Below are positions 1 to 10,277 of a stretch of DNA of 64,000 nt, in pieces (position 1 is the stretch's first letter; every line of letters begins with the position of its first letter). A program made the translations under genes and the position numbers. The stretch lies in contig NC_026739.1 of NCBI RefSeq assembly GCF_000210295.1, positions 716,262-780,261 on the forward strand, in the 5' to 3' direction. Source of the stretch: Trypanosoma brucei gambiense DAL972. Lineage: Eukaryota; Euglenozoa; Kinetoplastea; Trypanosomatida; Trypanosomatidae. The notes below the pieces were generated by a model. The model made no database searches. It was not told the origin of the DNA and was given only the letters and a program-made list of their open reading frames with translations.

Positions 1-1
1 T

Positions 2-1351
2 CTGCTCGCTCGTTTACAAGGGAAACAGCAACTCACTCGTGAAACTATTTCCGTTGTGGAGATTTATGTCAACACAGCATCCGGCAAGGCTGAGATTTTC
101 GCTCAGGATTTAGTGTCACAGGTGGTGGCTGTGAAGGAAGAGGTGATACATATGAGGTTGCATGTAAAGGAAAACGATAATTGTGTGACGGCCCCGGATG
201 CAGATTCTTCATTATCAAATGCCGCTGTGGCTACAACCTCAGTGGTTGATTCCAGCGAGGCATCAAGTCGCGTAGATGAGGGCGCATCGCCTAAAACGGC
301 TGAGAATCTACAGTCAACAAGGAAAAAGGAATGCAACAATGAAACAACCGGTGCAGATCGGACCCCGAGGATTTCGTGTCGAAATCTGAACACTGCTATA
401 GCAGGGGTTAAGCGCCATGCTTCCTTCGTGGAAGGCGAAAACAAGGATGATAATCGGAAACGAAAGGATCGTACAAAAGTTGGTGTGGCAGCAAGTGAAA
501 AGGGTGGAAGTGATGTTAATGGCTCCGGTCCCCTCAAACTGCATACTACGCCCTCCACTGTAGTGGTTAAAAAAATAGTTGGAAAGGAAAAACACAAGAA
601 GGAAAAGAGGACAGCAGGAAAGGTGAGGAAACCTGCAGCATCCGCGAAGGTTTTGCCAATTGAGGGATGTCGGGAAGCGCTCCGCGGTGGGAGAGAACTT
701 CGTTTGCAGAAGCGATGGCAAGGTCATGGGACTGAGGTGAAAATTGCTGTGAGCGACCGTCTCGGATGGGGTCGGGAGGCGAGCAAATATTTTCCAGAGA
801 ATTACACCACTTCACCCGACAAGATTCCACGATTGATTCGCGAAGCAAAACGACGGGAACAGATGAGGTTGAAGGAAGAACGAGGTAGAGCAAATCAACC
901 AGTGGAAGTGCACAATGTAAGTGAGGCTGAAGGACGCAGAAGCGGAACCACCGAGACGCAAGTGGCTGCGAAAACACCGCAAGACCCCTCGACTTCTGCT
1001 GCACCTTTCTTGGGTGAGAAAAATTCAGACGCTGGTCGGCAATCTGGTGAAGGTTGTAGCGCGACGTGTCCAATTGTCGTGGAGCGGCAACTTTTCAACG
1101 ATGGAGATGATCTTTTACACACACCTGTCTCACAGCTCGCGCACAATGAGAATCGTAGCGATGAGGTGAAGACGGAAGGTAAAGAGTTATCAAATCAGAG
1201 TGGTGGTACTCCACTCCCTCCGGGATGGGGTAAAAGCGCCATAAAGTACTTTGATGCGAAAACATATTGCGATGATCCCACAAAAGCAAAGTTGAGTCCG
1301 GATATTTTAGCCATGCCATTACGAGCGGGACTGCGACGTTCGTGCCTGTGA
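2..1351 (+). CDS. Unknown protein, 5' partial, with two GWG...KYF repeats
   Basis: The frame is open to the left edge of the window with no stop, so the gene starts outside it; the first in-frame start-like codon inside is only GTG at 56. The protein is Lys/Arg/Glu/Ser-rich and looks largely disordered. Near the C-terminus two short motifs resemble each other: Gly-Trp-Gly followed four residues later by Lys-Tyr-Phe, encoded at about 764-795 and again at about 1222-1251. The second copy is preceded by Pro-Pro. Basic clusters lie just before the first copy. I recognise no family. The repeated aromatic motif may be a short binding module and the basic regions could suit nucleic-acid or nuclear work, but that is inference. 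It is the first visible member of the plus-strand polycistron. Confidence 0.75.
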   Translation: MLARLQGKQQLTRETISVVEIYVNTASGKAEIFAQDLVSQVVAVKEEVIHMRLHVKENDNCVTAPDADSSLSNAAVATTSVVDSSEASSRVDEGASPKTAENLQSTRKKECNNETTGADRTPRISCRNLNTAIAGVKRHASFVEGENKDDNRKRKDRTKVGVAASEKGGSDVNGSGPLKLHTTPSTVVVKKIVGKEKHKKEKRTAGKVRKPAASAKVLPIEGCREALRGGRELRLQKRWQGHGTEVKIAVSDRLGWGREASKYFPENYTTSPDKIPRLIREAKRREQMRLKEERGRANQPVEVHNVSEAEGRRSGTTETQVAAKTPQDPSTSAAPFLGEKNSDAGRQSGEGCSATCPIVVERQLFNDGDDLLHTPVSQLAHNENRSDEVKTEGKELSNQSGGTPLPPGWGKSAIKYFDAKTYCDDPTKAKLSPDILAMPLRAGLRRSCL

Positions 1352-2486
1352 GGCGTCGGGCGTCAATGTGCAGAAGCATAAATCGGAAGAAATGTGCGTG
1401 TCGGCAGAGGCTTTGTCGCTTTAACATTTCTTTTTTGTTTTTCTTTGTCCGTTTTTTGCTATTCATAACTTGTACGACTTTTTATGATGGAGATGTGACT
1501 TCCGCAGACACAAAACGTGATTCACTGAACACAGAAAGGGAGGTGGGTGACTCAGTAGTACGGTGGAACGGATGTGTAGAGAAGGAAAGGAAAACAAAGA
1601 AAAAAGAGAGAGTTTGTGGGGAGGAGATGAACAAAGAAAAGAAATATAAATATTATTCAACACAAATTTAGATTCTTCCTATCTCCCTCTCCTTCTCTCT
1701 CCTATTTTCTTTTTTTTATTTATTTTAATCCTTCTCTTTGCATTCACTTGGTATCTTTCTACTTACACCCTACTGGTTCAGCGGCGGATTCTATTGTTTA
1801 CTGCTTACACTCAAACGCAAAATAAAAAAAATAAAAAGGTATATATGAGCAAAGCCGGTGACATTTGCGAGAGAGAGAGAGAGAGAGAGAGCCTATTGTA
1901 CTAGTCGACGAAACCGAAAGAAGAAAACCAAAAATATTGTGGTCAATGTTTATAAATATTGACATCACAACTACTTCCTTGTAACTATTACTTGTACGAC
2001 GCGCTCCTACCTAATACCAGAAGAAGAGTAAATAAAAAAAAGTAAAAAATAGATGCACAAGATTCACACATCACGGATTTGTAGCCTCAACGGAAGGGGG
2101 GGGTCCCGCTGCAGCTTTTGTTTTTCGTATCCTCCATACACAAACTACATTTTTACGGGTGTTGTTAAATTTTTTTCAAGTCACGTTCTGCCGCTTTCTG
2201 TTTGTTTTGCTCGTTGAGAAGGTTTTTTTTAAATTTTCGTGTGAATTGTGTAACTGTTTGTATTTTTCAATCACACTTGTCGGTGAAGGTCAATTTGTTG
2301 CTCTGGTTCCAAACAACGTGGCTTCGGTGATCTTTTTCTCCTTTTTTGCTGAATGTCTTACCATTTTATTTCTGTTTTTGTCTTTCCCCAAACCTCCCGC
2401 CTTCAAAAAGGCTAGACTGTTTCTCTCTAATTCAAAGGTGTGTGTGTTGAGGGGGAAGTGAAAATATAAGAAACATATGTTTATTT
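1352..2486 (+). other. Intergenic spacer with (GA)n microsatellite
   Basis: About 1.1 kb with no credible gene. It holds pyrimidine-rich runs (about 1676-1730), a (GA)n tract at 1869-1891, and T-rich DNA from 2150 to 2420 before the next ATG. It is read as 3' UTR, intergenic DNA and trans-splicing signals. The 100-codon open frame at 2159-2461 is T-rich leader and not a convincing gene. Confidence 0.6.
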
Positions 2487-4127
2487 ATGGAAAGCACCAT
2501 CATGTCTATCGAGACGGTGTGCATCAGTTTATACCAATGCTCCCCATCGCTCACGACGTGTGAAGAAAAAACAAGAAAGGAGGAAGGGGAAAGGGAAGAG
2601 GAAGTGGAGATATCTGTCCCTCATTTATGTGGTCACTCTTTCCGAATTGAAAAAAAGGATCATCGTGGTGATGTTCTCATACCCTTTAAAAAAGGATGTA
2701 CGACTTATAGGGAGTTGGCTACAGGCCTCGCGTTCCGGCTGAATCAGTACTTTGTTGTTCACCCCTCCGACTCACGGCAACCCCATCGGCCGGTGAGTGG
2801 ATTACATAGCCGTGCCTCCTCATACGGGCGTGTTGGTGCCGGTGGTAGGAACTGTGGATGTTGTTTTCGGGGTGGGTACTTTTGTGTTTTGTGTGGTGGA
2901 GAGGAAACCAGCGATGGTACAGTGCATGGTTCGTCAACGACTGCGGAAGCCCAAGAAATAATGGAACAATACCCGCAGGTTGTTATCCGTCACTTTTTGA
3001 GGGTTTCTCAACCTGGAGGAAACGGTGATGCCCTTAGTTATGAGGTGGTGGGGGATGATTGGAAGGTGGAGGAAAGGCATATCTGCTGCTTTTTCTCCCT
3101 TGTTACCATGAAGGGAGTTGGGGTGAAACGACCGATTCGTACTGTTGATGGCCGTACCATCCGGCCGAAGGTTGGAAACGATCACCTGGAGAAATACGAT
3201 GGGGAGTGTTCATTAGCAAGGAGTGAGAAACATGTTGAGGGGACCGGTTATGTTGAAGTGAAAGCGGGCGATCGCCTGTTGCGTATCGCGTATACCGATA
3301 ACCTTCTCTTCGAAGATGTGGTAGATCGGTTGAGGAGGCGAAACCTACATGTGCAGCGCCTCTTTGATGGGTTAACTGGTGCAAGCATTTTGCCGTGTGA
3401 GCTAGTAAGGCACTTCAAAGGGCGATTAAGGGCGCTCTGCGCGACCGTTGCATCCCTGTTTTCCGGGTTACCTGTGACACAAGGCGTCAGTGAGGGGGCG
3501 AAGCGCCGACGCGAGTGGAGCGATGGTTTAGATGTGGGAACAATTATTAGCGTGTCGGAAGAGAGATTTTATGAGGGCAGCGGCGGGAAGGTTTTGTTGA
3601 GTAGTACCTCACCTGAGTGCGAGACGTTGGTGTACGATGAGGCGGACGGTAGCGGTTTGTGGACCGCGCAACAATTACGGCAACAAACTGTGTTCGAAAT
3701 ATCGGATGACAGCAGCACAGCTCACTCACTACCGGATCCGCCACAATCCCGAGGTTCCACTCGTAGTTCCGCCGCGTCAGCAAAGTGTAGTGACGATTTC
3801 TCAAGAACGCCCCACGTCGGAGACGACATTCTTCCTTCGTTGCTTGCGGCTGAAATCACCCTCACACATATGAAAAGAAGATCTTCAGAGGCACAGGGCA
3901 CCTCCACGGACACATTGTTGACTCTGAGGGATCAAGAGGTCTTAGATGATAAAACATCCACCTTGAGTTGTACGGGTGAAGATAATGAAACTGACGGTGA
4001 TGCTGAGTGCGAAGTTCCATTGCCAACCAATGAAGCTGATTTCATTACAGATTCTTTTATCATGGTTACTCAACAGACCCTTCCGGAAATCTACTTCGAT
4101 AATTCTGACGAAGAAGAAAATGAATAA
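2487..4127 (+). CDS. Unknown 546-aa protein
   Basis: A clean ATG-to-stop frame on the same strand as its neighbours. The protein has a cysteine/glycine-rich patch around residues 120-140, with two Cys-x-Cys-Cys/Cys-x2-Cys-like groups in a glycine-rich context that might bind metal. The second half is rich in Ser, Thr, Asp and Glu and probably disordered, and the C-terminus ends in an acidic Asp-Glu run. No transmembrane segment or signal peptide is evident. I do not recognise a family and assign no function. Its reality rests on length, position in the strand-coherent array and the lack of a competing frame. Confidence 0.75.
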   Translation: MESTIMSIETVCISLYQCSPSLTTCEEKTRKEEGEREEEVEISVPHLCGHSFRIEKKDHRGDVLIPFKKGCTTYRELATGLAFRLNQYFVVHPSDSRQPHRPVSGLHSRASSYGRVGAGGRNCGCCFRGGYFCVLCGGEETSDGTVHGSSTTAEAQEIMEQYPQVVIRHFLRVSQPGGNGDALSYEVVGDDWKVEERHICCFFSLVTMKGVGVKRPIRTVDGRTIRPKVGNDHLEKYDGECSLARSEKHVEGTGYVEVKAGDRLLRIAYTDNLLFEDVVDRLRRRNLHVQRLFDGLTGASILPCELVRHFKGRLRALCATVASLFSGLPVTQGVSEGAKRRREWSDGLDVGTIISVSEERFYEGSGGKVLLSSTSPECETLVYDEADGSGLWTAQQLRQQTVFEISDDSSTAHSLPDPPQSRGSTRSSAASAKCSDDFSRTPHVGDDILPSLLAAEITLTHMKRRSSEAQGTSTDTLLTLRDQEVLDDKTSTLSCTGEDNETDGDAECEVPLPTNEADFITDSFIMVTQQTLPEIYFDNSDEEENE

Positions 4128-4514
4128 TGTCACACACGCTACTTAGTGAAAAGTTATGCGCGTTTGTTAACTTCACCATGCGACTTGGTGCTATTATATG
4201 CCCTTTGGGGTCGTGTAATGGAATTGGGCTTTGGTGCTTTGTTATTGCTTAAGTTGTGGAAAATGGAGAGAAACTTCCTCTTTTTATGGAGTTAAAAATT
4301 TCACTCCATATCTATTTACACTTCATCCGAGTTCGTTGTGAAGTCCTCAATAATTGGCGTTGCGTGCACTACTGCTGTGCTTTCCTATTTTTAAATAAAG
4401 GTAATGTTAAATATTGTACCTACTTTTATTTTGCCCTTGTGCTTCGCTTATTCTTTTTTGGCATGTTCTGCTTGCTTGGAACTATCACAGAAACAATTCC
4501 TTTGGAACTATTGT
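4128..4514 (+). other. Intergenic spacer
   Basis: T-rich spacer of about 390 bases with a polypyrimidine-rich stretch at 4440-4460, likely the splice signal for the zinc-finger gene. No gene is seen. Confidence 0.5.
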
Positions 4515-4850
4515 ATGCTTCGTAGGAAAGGGTACATTGGACGACAGCTCCGACCCTCTCAACTCGCTAAGGAGTTATTGGATCCAACAGATCAGCTATG
4601 GTGCACCACGTGCCACATGGCTGTACAGAAGAAAATCTGGCAGGAGCACAAACAGTCGCGTAATCACACACTAGCTGCAGTAAAACTTAAGAAAATGAAG
4701 CGTCTTTCACTTGATATGTGGGAAAGGCACCGCGGAGCTCCACTTCACGAGGAAAGCGGCCGCGAGGTGGACATAGAGAAAGAGTTTCAGCGCTTTCGAG
4801 CTGAGCAAAGGGAACGGGAAGGGTATGATCGGTATTCCTCTCCACACTGA
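4515..4850 (+). CDS. Small U1-type C2H2 zinc-finger protein
   Basis: A 111-aa basic protein. I chose the ATG at 4515: the same frame opens at 4404, but the 37 extra residues are hydrophobic, T-rich leader-like sequence. One zinc finger is visible as Cys30-x2-Cys33-x11-His45-x5-His51, the spacing of U1-C/matrin-type and double-stranded-RNA-binding fingers. It is followed by a Lys-rich helix and a charged C-terminal helix rich in Arg and Glu. Such fingers occur in spliceosomal and ribosome-biogenesis proteins; RNA binding is therefore the best guess, not a demonstrated function. It lies 460 bases upstream of the AK6-like gene. Confidence 0.7.
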   Translation: MLRRKGYIGRQLRPSQLAKELLDPTDQLWCTTCHMAVQKKIWQEHKQSRNHTLAAVKLKKMKRLSLDMWERHRGAPLHEESGREVDIEKEFQRFRAEQREREGYDRYSSPH

Positions 4851-5312
4851 CATTGCTACTGGTTGTTGTTTTTTTTTTTCCGCTGACACTACAATTTCGG
4901 ATACTTGTTTGTTACCGTTGTTTGCCTGCATTATGGATGTTGCACCATATGTATCCGTACAAAGTTTTCTTGAGCAAACCGGTGTGAACACAATCGCCAC
5001 ATGGAGAGAGCAGAGGGTGGTTGTAGCGGTGTTGTCTGCTGCAGTTCGGTCATTCCGTCCTTCCACAGATTGCTGCTGTGCTCACTTGTTTTTCTTTACT
5101 TTTGTAGTGGCTTATTCTTTCCTTCTTGCAGGGGAAGTTAGTTGTGTATTTCCGCTCGCTCATGTATGTACGTGTATATTCAAGTATGTGTGGATTTGTG
5201 TGTATGTGTGCCCATCTGTATTCACAGTTGTAGAAGCTCAATTATATTTCATTTCACCATTCCTCTTATTTCTTTTTTCTCAAACAATGACAGCAGCGTA
5301 ACAAAAAAAAAT
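4851..5312 (+). other. Intergenic spacer
   Basis: T-rich, with a pyrimidine run at 4866-4882 and T/C-rich sequence (about 5240-5282) just upstream of the AK6 ATG. Long open frames cross it but have leader-like, Cys/Val/Phe-rich composition and are not credible genes. Confidence 0.5.
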
Positions 5313-5846
5313 ATGCAACAGCCGAAAGGAATCAACATCCTCATCACAGGTACCCCGGGAACGGGCAAAACCTCGCTCGCTGAGCTGTTAGTGGAAGAGT
5401 TGGAGGGATTCTCACGCATAGATGTCGGAAAGGTTGTAAAGGAGAATGAATTCTACACTGAGTATGACAAAGAGTTTGACACCCATGTTATCGGTGAAGA
5501 TGATGAAGGTCGTTTGTTAGACTTCATGGAACCAATCATGGTTCAAGGGGGAAACCATGTCGTGGACTACCACTCCAGCGAACTTTTTCCAAAGCGCTGG
5601 TTTCATCTCGTCGTTGTGCTGCGAACTTCTACGGAGGTTTTGTTCGAGCGGTTGATGGACCGTAAGTACGGTGAGCTGAAACGTAACGAGAACATGGAGG
5701 CTGAAATTCATGGCATATGCGAAGAGGAGGCGAGAGGTGCTTACGATGAAGATATTATTATTGTGAGGGATAATAATACGCTGGAAGAAATGGCGGCGAC
5801 AGTTAGTTTAATTCAGTCACGCGTCGGTTCCATTCAGGCAGTTTAG
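5313..5846 (+). CDS. AK6: AK6/Fap7-type adenylate kinase-like ATPase
   Basis: A 177-aa P-loop nucleoside kinase of the AK6/hCINAP/Fap7 family, close to the usual 170-180 residues. A Walker A loop Gly-Thr-Pro-Gly-Thr-Gly-Lys-Thr is at residues 13-20. The family-specific Val-Asp-Tyr-His motif, followed by Phe-Pro-x-Arg-Trp-Phe, is present, then a hydrophobic strand ending Leu-Arg-Thr and an Arg-rich lid region. Family members bind ATP, have adenylate kinase/ATPase activity and take part in the last cytoplasmic step of 40S ribosomal subunit maturation with uS11. The longer open frame from 5142 is leader, and ATG 5313 aligns with the family N-terminus. No defects are seen. Confidence 0.92.
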   Translation: MQQPKGINILITGTPGTGKTSLAELLVEELEGFSRIDVGKVVKENEFYTEYDKEFDTHVIGEDDEGRLLDFMEPIMVQGGNHVVDYHSSELFPKRWFHLVVVLRTSTEVLFERLMDRKYGELKRNENMEAEIHGICEEEARGAYDEDIIIVRDNNTLEEMAATVSLIQSRVGSIQAV

Positions 5847-6153
5847 TGACTAGCAGTAGTTTGGCATCCGTGTAAAGCTTTTGTTCGTGAGTAACGAGAC
5901 CGTTAAGGTAAGAATGTAACATGAAATAAGGGAACTAGCGATTTTTTATTGTGGATTTATCTACTTCAGCTTATGTGTGTCTCAAGGATTTTTCGATACT
6001 TTCTTTTTTTTTTTTTAAAATCTCTTCAATTCCTTCTCCCCCAACCCTCCTCTACTATTTTTATACTACTATACTGGTAAGCGCGAGGGGAAAGAGGACG
6101 AAGAAATTTTTACTGTGCTTATAGGGTTTGTTCTCCTTTGTTCGTAACAAATA
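5847..6153 (+). other. Intergenic spacer with polypyrimidine tract
   Basis: A strong pyrimidine tract spans about 6000-6056 (T run, then CT-rich). It is probably the trans-splice signal for the 1079-aa gene, with AG dinucleotides available from about 6079. Confidence 0.6.
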
Positions 6154-9100
6154 ATGCCAGTTCGACAGAAGTATCCACCGGTGGGGTGTAATATGAATGA
6201 TACTGGATACCCGTTTAGAGGCGACTACAAGCTTCAACCAGCACTTAATCATGGCCATGCGGGCGCCATTCGAAAAGAGAATACGACACTGATGCTCCGC
6301 ATCACAGGCTCCAATCTTGCCATAGAAAAACTACAACCAAGCAAAGGGCAAAAGTTGCAGTGCGAATTGAGTATAGATGACGGTATTCCAAAGTCGATCA
6401 ACTTCCCCTCGGGATGCGGCGTGGTGCCAGTCCCGGCGGATGGCCATGAGTACAACCTCACCGCTATCGTGCACGGTGCAGGAGTGAAGCACTACTGCAA
6501 GATGTCACTTAACGGAACGGAAGGAAAAGGTATTTTCCGACTACGTGCCCCATCGGACTCATTTGCTGCGGAAAATATTAGGCTTTGTGCCGATGGTGAT
6601 GTGATTTATCCATCTGGGGGGTGGTATGCAATTCCGATTCAGGCGAAGGAATGTTCTCTTGAGTTTGTCGGTAGGCAGGCAAGTAGACTGGTGTCGACCC
6701 AACCTTTATTTCATGCAGTGGCTGAATCCTCAACAGTTATGATCCAGTGTACCGCTGGAACTACTGATAACGCAGTAATCTACTGCAGCGGAAGCGGAGA
6801 ATCCATTAATGTTGTACAGGACCGTCCAGTTCGACTTTCCCTGGCAAGTGGACCGTTCACTTTGCTCCTCCCGCGGACAACTCCAGGAGCGGCGCAAGTA
6901 CGACCATCTCACGTGCCCAACACCCCCTTGCAGCCGCCACCATCTGATTCTTCGGTGCATCGCGTACCAGAGGTGGAAACCTCAACAATTGATTCCCCGG
7001 AAGGGCCCAATACTCCACCAATTTTTGTTACCACAGCAGATGGGTTCATGATTGAATTAACTGGTGACAATGGCACCTCAGCTGCCGGATACGGAAGAGT
7101 TCAACTTCCCCTTCCCGACAGGATGACTCACCGCGTGCAGATTAAGGTTAGTGACATGACCGGTCGGATCTACTTGCGGCAGACTGCTGTGGTACCATCA
7201 ACACAACCACCTCCACTAACGTTTAGCATTACGAAAGATGCCGCAGGAGGCCATATGGTTAAGGGAAGCACGTTATCTCAGATAAGCATTGATAATCAAC
7301 CTGTTGTTAGCGGTGCTGTTGGTGCCTCCATTACGGATAATGCACGTCATGTTGTTACAGTGAGGGAAGGATCAGCTTCTGCGGTGTTCGAGGTTGTAGC
7401 ACAACCAAGCGCTGCTGCTGGCCCCGTTGCAGTGCGACAGGAACCCCAACCGGCGGTTCCTTCCGGTGGGACACTCCTGAACAGTGAAACCTGGGTTAAC
7501 GAACTTGCTAAGGCTTTGCAGTGCACAGACATCAATGATTGTCGTCAAGGGGTGCAAAACATTATACCAAGGAGCCCGGAGGCCACAGTGATTTTAGGGT
7601 TTGTGTCTCAGAACCTCTTCAAAGTGGCTCCTACAATTTCCTTTTCGAGGGAAGGTGACAGCGTATCTGATATTCAGTGCCCTGGACATACCATAACTGC
7701 GTCCATAAACAATGGTGCGCCGTGTACTTTGAGTGGTGTGGCGAGTATCCAAGTCCCTTCTGGTCATAAGGTTACCCTTTCTGCCCTTTCTCCCTCCACA
7801 GGTCGCGTTGTTGCCTCGTGTTGTGCACATTACCCGCCAGCGACTCAAAAGAACCTTGACGAGCACCTGGTTGCTCGTTTACTGGAGCTGTTCCAGCGAT
7901 GTAGCCTTAATCCTGAAGCTGTTCTTGCAGAACTACAAAACATAACGCAACCCCAATCAGCGGTCGGTCAACAACTTGTTTCGTACTTAATTGGATGCTT
8001 CCGTCGGTTGCTCGAGTGTTTCCAGCGTCCCATTAATTTGTTTGCTGGGGACACTCTTCCGAATGTGCAACTCCTTGCGTATGTGGATGACCAGATCCCG
8101 AAAGAACTAACGGTTGCATCTCCGGTTACAGTGTCATGCGCAAACACCAACGTCCGTGTTTCTGCTCGTGAACCACCTGCGGCGGCACTCGCAACTCGGG
8201 GTGGGGTTATTCACAAATTGGTTGAGGCGTATCGTGAGAACGCACCAACAGAACTTATGGCTCAGTTGATGGTGATTTCCCCCACTGATCCTGATGAACG
8301 TGCTTTGGTTGATTTGCTCAGCCGCGTGCTGAAGGACTACGAGGCCAAACTTAAGCGGGAACGGGACAATGTGATCAGCTCGACCGCCGCAGATTATTTA
8401 CAGTTTTCGTGTGACGGTGTAACCATGGAAAACATTCGCACAAGTAATCCCTGTCAGTTGAGTTTCGAGGTGGATGGAACGGGTTTCGTCGCCCTAGAGC
8501 AGGGAGGACAGATACCACAAGGTTATTCATTCCCAGCAGGTTCAACTCATTGTGTGCATGTTATTGCCCGTGATACGGCAAGTGGGGCGCTGCGCGCGGA
8601 GGCGTACATCACTTTGAAGGGAACGAAATGTGGACCATCCACTATGTCTGCGCCCCAGAACGAAGCACTGTTCCTTGATGCGAGTGTGATGGTGGTAATG
8701 GAAGAAATACATCTAAGGTTGTTGTGCCCACCAACGCTCTCACTTAAATGTGAGGTGGATGGCGGTGGCGACGTTGTCGGCACCAAGAGCTCTGAGTTTA
8801 TGGCAAGGATGAACGCCTCATCTATGCATAACGTTAATGTGCACCTTATCGACGAGGTCGGGAATGTCGTCTTCCGGCAGAGACTCGCAGTCCCTCCAAT
8901 AGCAATGGTACAGTGGGCTCTACGCCTCGATAGCAATTCGCTTTACGTCGACTCCACCACCGCCTCGTGCACTTCATTCCTCACATCTTCACTTAACAGG
9001 TGCCCCGAAAAGGAACTGAATGGTCCGCTGCAACTGGATTGCAGTGGGCCACAAACCGTCGTTTTGCGGAAATACACACTTGGGGCGGTCCAAGGAAGGA

Positions 9101-9393
9101 CATGCGTGGGTGAAATGTATATGATGATTCCACCATTTGTCGACGCTACGCACCTGAAGGATTTGGCGCAGATATATCGAGAGGCATCTCAACTTCAAAG
9201 TGACGAACTACAAAGGCGCCTGAATGAGGTCCGCGCTCAAGTTCCAATGGGCCTAATGAAAGACCTCATCACTGTTTTGATGGAAAATACAGCAGGTGCC
9301 TTCAACGCGAGTATTCGAAGTGTAGGTCCTGACCGCGGCCCCCGTGTTCACTTCAGGATAAGTGGCGATGAGACAAAGTTACTTAGTGATTGA
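6154..9393 (+). CDS. Unknown 1079-aa protein of alternating beta-rich and helical modules
   Basis: A single long ATG-to-stop frame with no recognisable Pfam-type signature. By eye it alternates beta-rich segments (Val, Thr, Ser, Gly and paired Cys) with helical segments of about 45-55 residues. The helical segments lie near residues 448-495, 565-630, 680-745 and 990-1045. They share a pattern of a Leu/Val/Ala-rich helix, a short Asn/Pro/Thr break and a second helix ending near a Leu-x-x-Leu/Val-Leu run. A Pro/Ser-rich linker sits at residues 245-290. There is no clear signal peptide or membrane helix. The design suggests an internally repeated scaffold or adhesion-like protein, possibly cytoskeletal, but that is inference. 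Neighbours give no functional clue. Confidence 0.8.
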   Translation: MPVRQKYPPVGCNMNDTGYPFRGDYKLQPALNHGHAGAIRKENTTLMLRITGSNLAIEKLQPSKGQKLQCELSIDDGIPKSINFPSGCGVVPVPADGHEYNLTAIVHGAGVKHYCKMSLNGTEGKGIFRLRAPSDSFAAENIRLCADGDVIYPSGGWYAIPIQAKECSLEFVGRQASRLVSTQPLFHAVAESSTVMIQCTAGTTDNAVIYCSGSGESINVVQDRPVRLSLASGPFTLLLPRTTPGAAQVRPSHVPNTPLQPPPSDSSVHRVPEVETSTIDSPEGPNTPPIFVTTADGFMIELTGDNGTSAAGYGRVQLPLPDRMTHRVQIKVSDMTGRIYLRQTAVVPSTQPPPLTFSITKDAAGGHMVKGSTLSQISIDNQPVVSGAVGASITDNARHVVTVREGSASAVFEVVAQPSAAAGPVAVRQEPQPAVPSGGTLLNSETWVNELAKALQCTDINDCRQGVQNIIPRSPEATVILGFVSQNLFKVAPTISFSREGDSVSDIQCPGHTITASINNGAPCTLSGVASIQVPSGHKVTLSALSPSTGRVVASCCAHYPPATQKNLDEHLVARLLELFQRCSLNPEAVLAELQNITQPQSAVGQQLVSYLIGCFRRLLECFQRPINLFAGDTLPNVQLLAYVDDQIPKELTVASPVTVSCANTNVRVSAREPPAAALATRGGVIHKLVEAYRENAPTELMAQLMVISPTDPDERALVDLLSRVLKDYEAKLKRERDNVISSTAADYLQFSCDGVTMENIRTSNPCQLSFEVDGTGFVALEQGGQIPQGYSFPAGSTHCVHVIARDTASGALRAEAYITLKGTKCGPSTMSAPQNEALFLDASVMVVMEEIHLRLLCPPTLSLKCEVDGGGDVVGTKSSEFMARMNASSMHNVNVHLIDEVGNVVFRQRLAVPPIAMVQWALRLDSNSLYVDSTTASCTSFLTSSLNRCPEKELNGPLQLDCSGPQTVVLRKYTLGAVQGRTCVGEMYMMIPPFVDATHLKDLAQIYREASQLQSDELQRRLNEVRAQVPMGLMKDLITVLMENTAGAFNASIRSVGPDRGPRVHFRISGDETKLLSD

Positions 9394-10277
9394 ACAGCGC
9401 ACTCGTAGAATATTTCTCTGTGTTTGCCTGTTCCCCCATTCCCTCTTTGTCTCTACTAGTATACACAATCGTAGTCGAGCATTTTTGTCATTACAAGAAG
9501 GAAGACGTAAAAAAAAAAGAGAGAGAAATAAACAATGAGGTGACATAGTAGCAAACGGGCAGATGCTCTTCAAGGCTCACTGTCTTCTCAACACCATAGA
9601 TGATGTCGTCAAGCATTTTTGAAATATCCTTCCTTTGTCTGGCATAAATGTTGTTATGCAAGAGTAAATTACAATTCATTAGCGTGCTTACTAGCGCATC
9701 GCAAACGAAAGCAGCAATTACGGTGTTGTGGGTAAAATATAGTGTCGGGTAACATCGTTCCTGCTGGTGTTTAGATCAATCAATATAGAACAAGGCAATA
9801 CTGTTCGCTCACGAGCGGTAACTCATAAGTGTGAAGGTAAAAAAAAAAAAAAGCAAAAATTTCTGAAAAAAAATTATTAGCAGAGTGTCAGAGAGCCAAT
9901 ATGCATTATTATCACAGGATCTGCAGTGTGTTTCCCCCTTCTTTCATTATTTTGGTCTTTTCGTTACACTGCAGTTCGGTTATTGCGCCGCTTAAATGAC
10001 GTCTGTTTTCTTTTTTCTTTTGTATTCCACTGGCTGTGGTTGGCATTGCTTTTGACTATGACTTGCTTCCGGTTCGGTCTTTTCACATCCAAGCATCTCT
10101 AATTTATGCGAACTTCTTGCACTACTGTCAATGTTTTCTCCTCACCATTTCCTAACACCACACATTGAGGGTTCAACTACTCCGAAAAAAAAAATAAAAT
10201 AACGATGATGATATTGATAATGACGATGAATACATCGAAACATAAAGCATGTAGGGTGAATTTGCACAGTTTTGCTT
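9394..10277 (+). other. Intergenic spacer
   Basis: About 880 bases with A runs (9505-9530, 9839-9852), T/C-rich DNA at 9935-10025 and an A run at 10184-10200. Open frames are short and on both strands; none is credible. Confidence 0.5.

Noticed and set aside
4404..4514. N-terminal extension of the U1-type finger protein
   Set aside because: The extra 37 residues are hydrophobic and Cys/Phe/Leu-rich, like translated T-rich leader; the basic protein begins naturally at ATG 4515.
5142..5312. N-terminal extension of the AK6-like kinase
   Set aside because: Composition is leader-like, and family members begin a few residues before the P-loop, as from ATG 5313.
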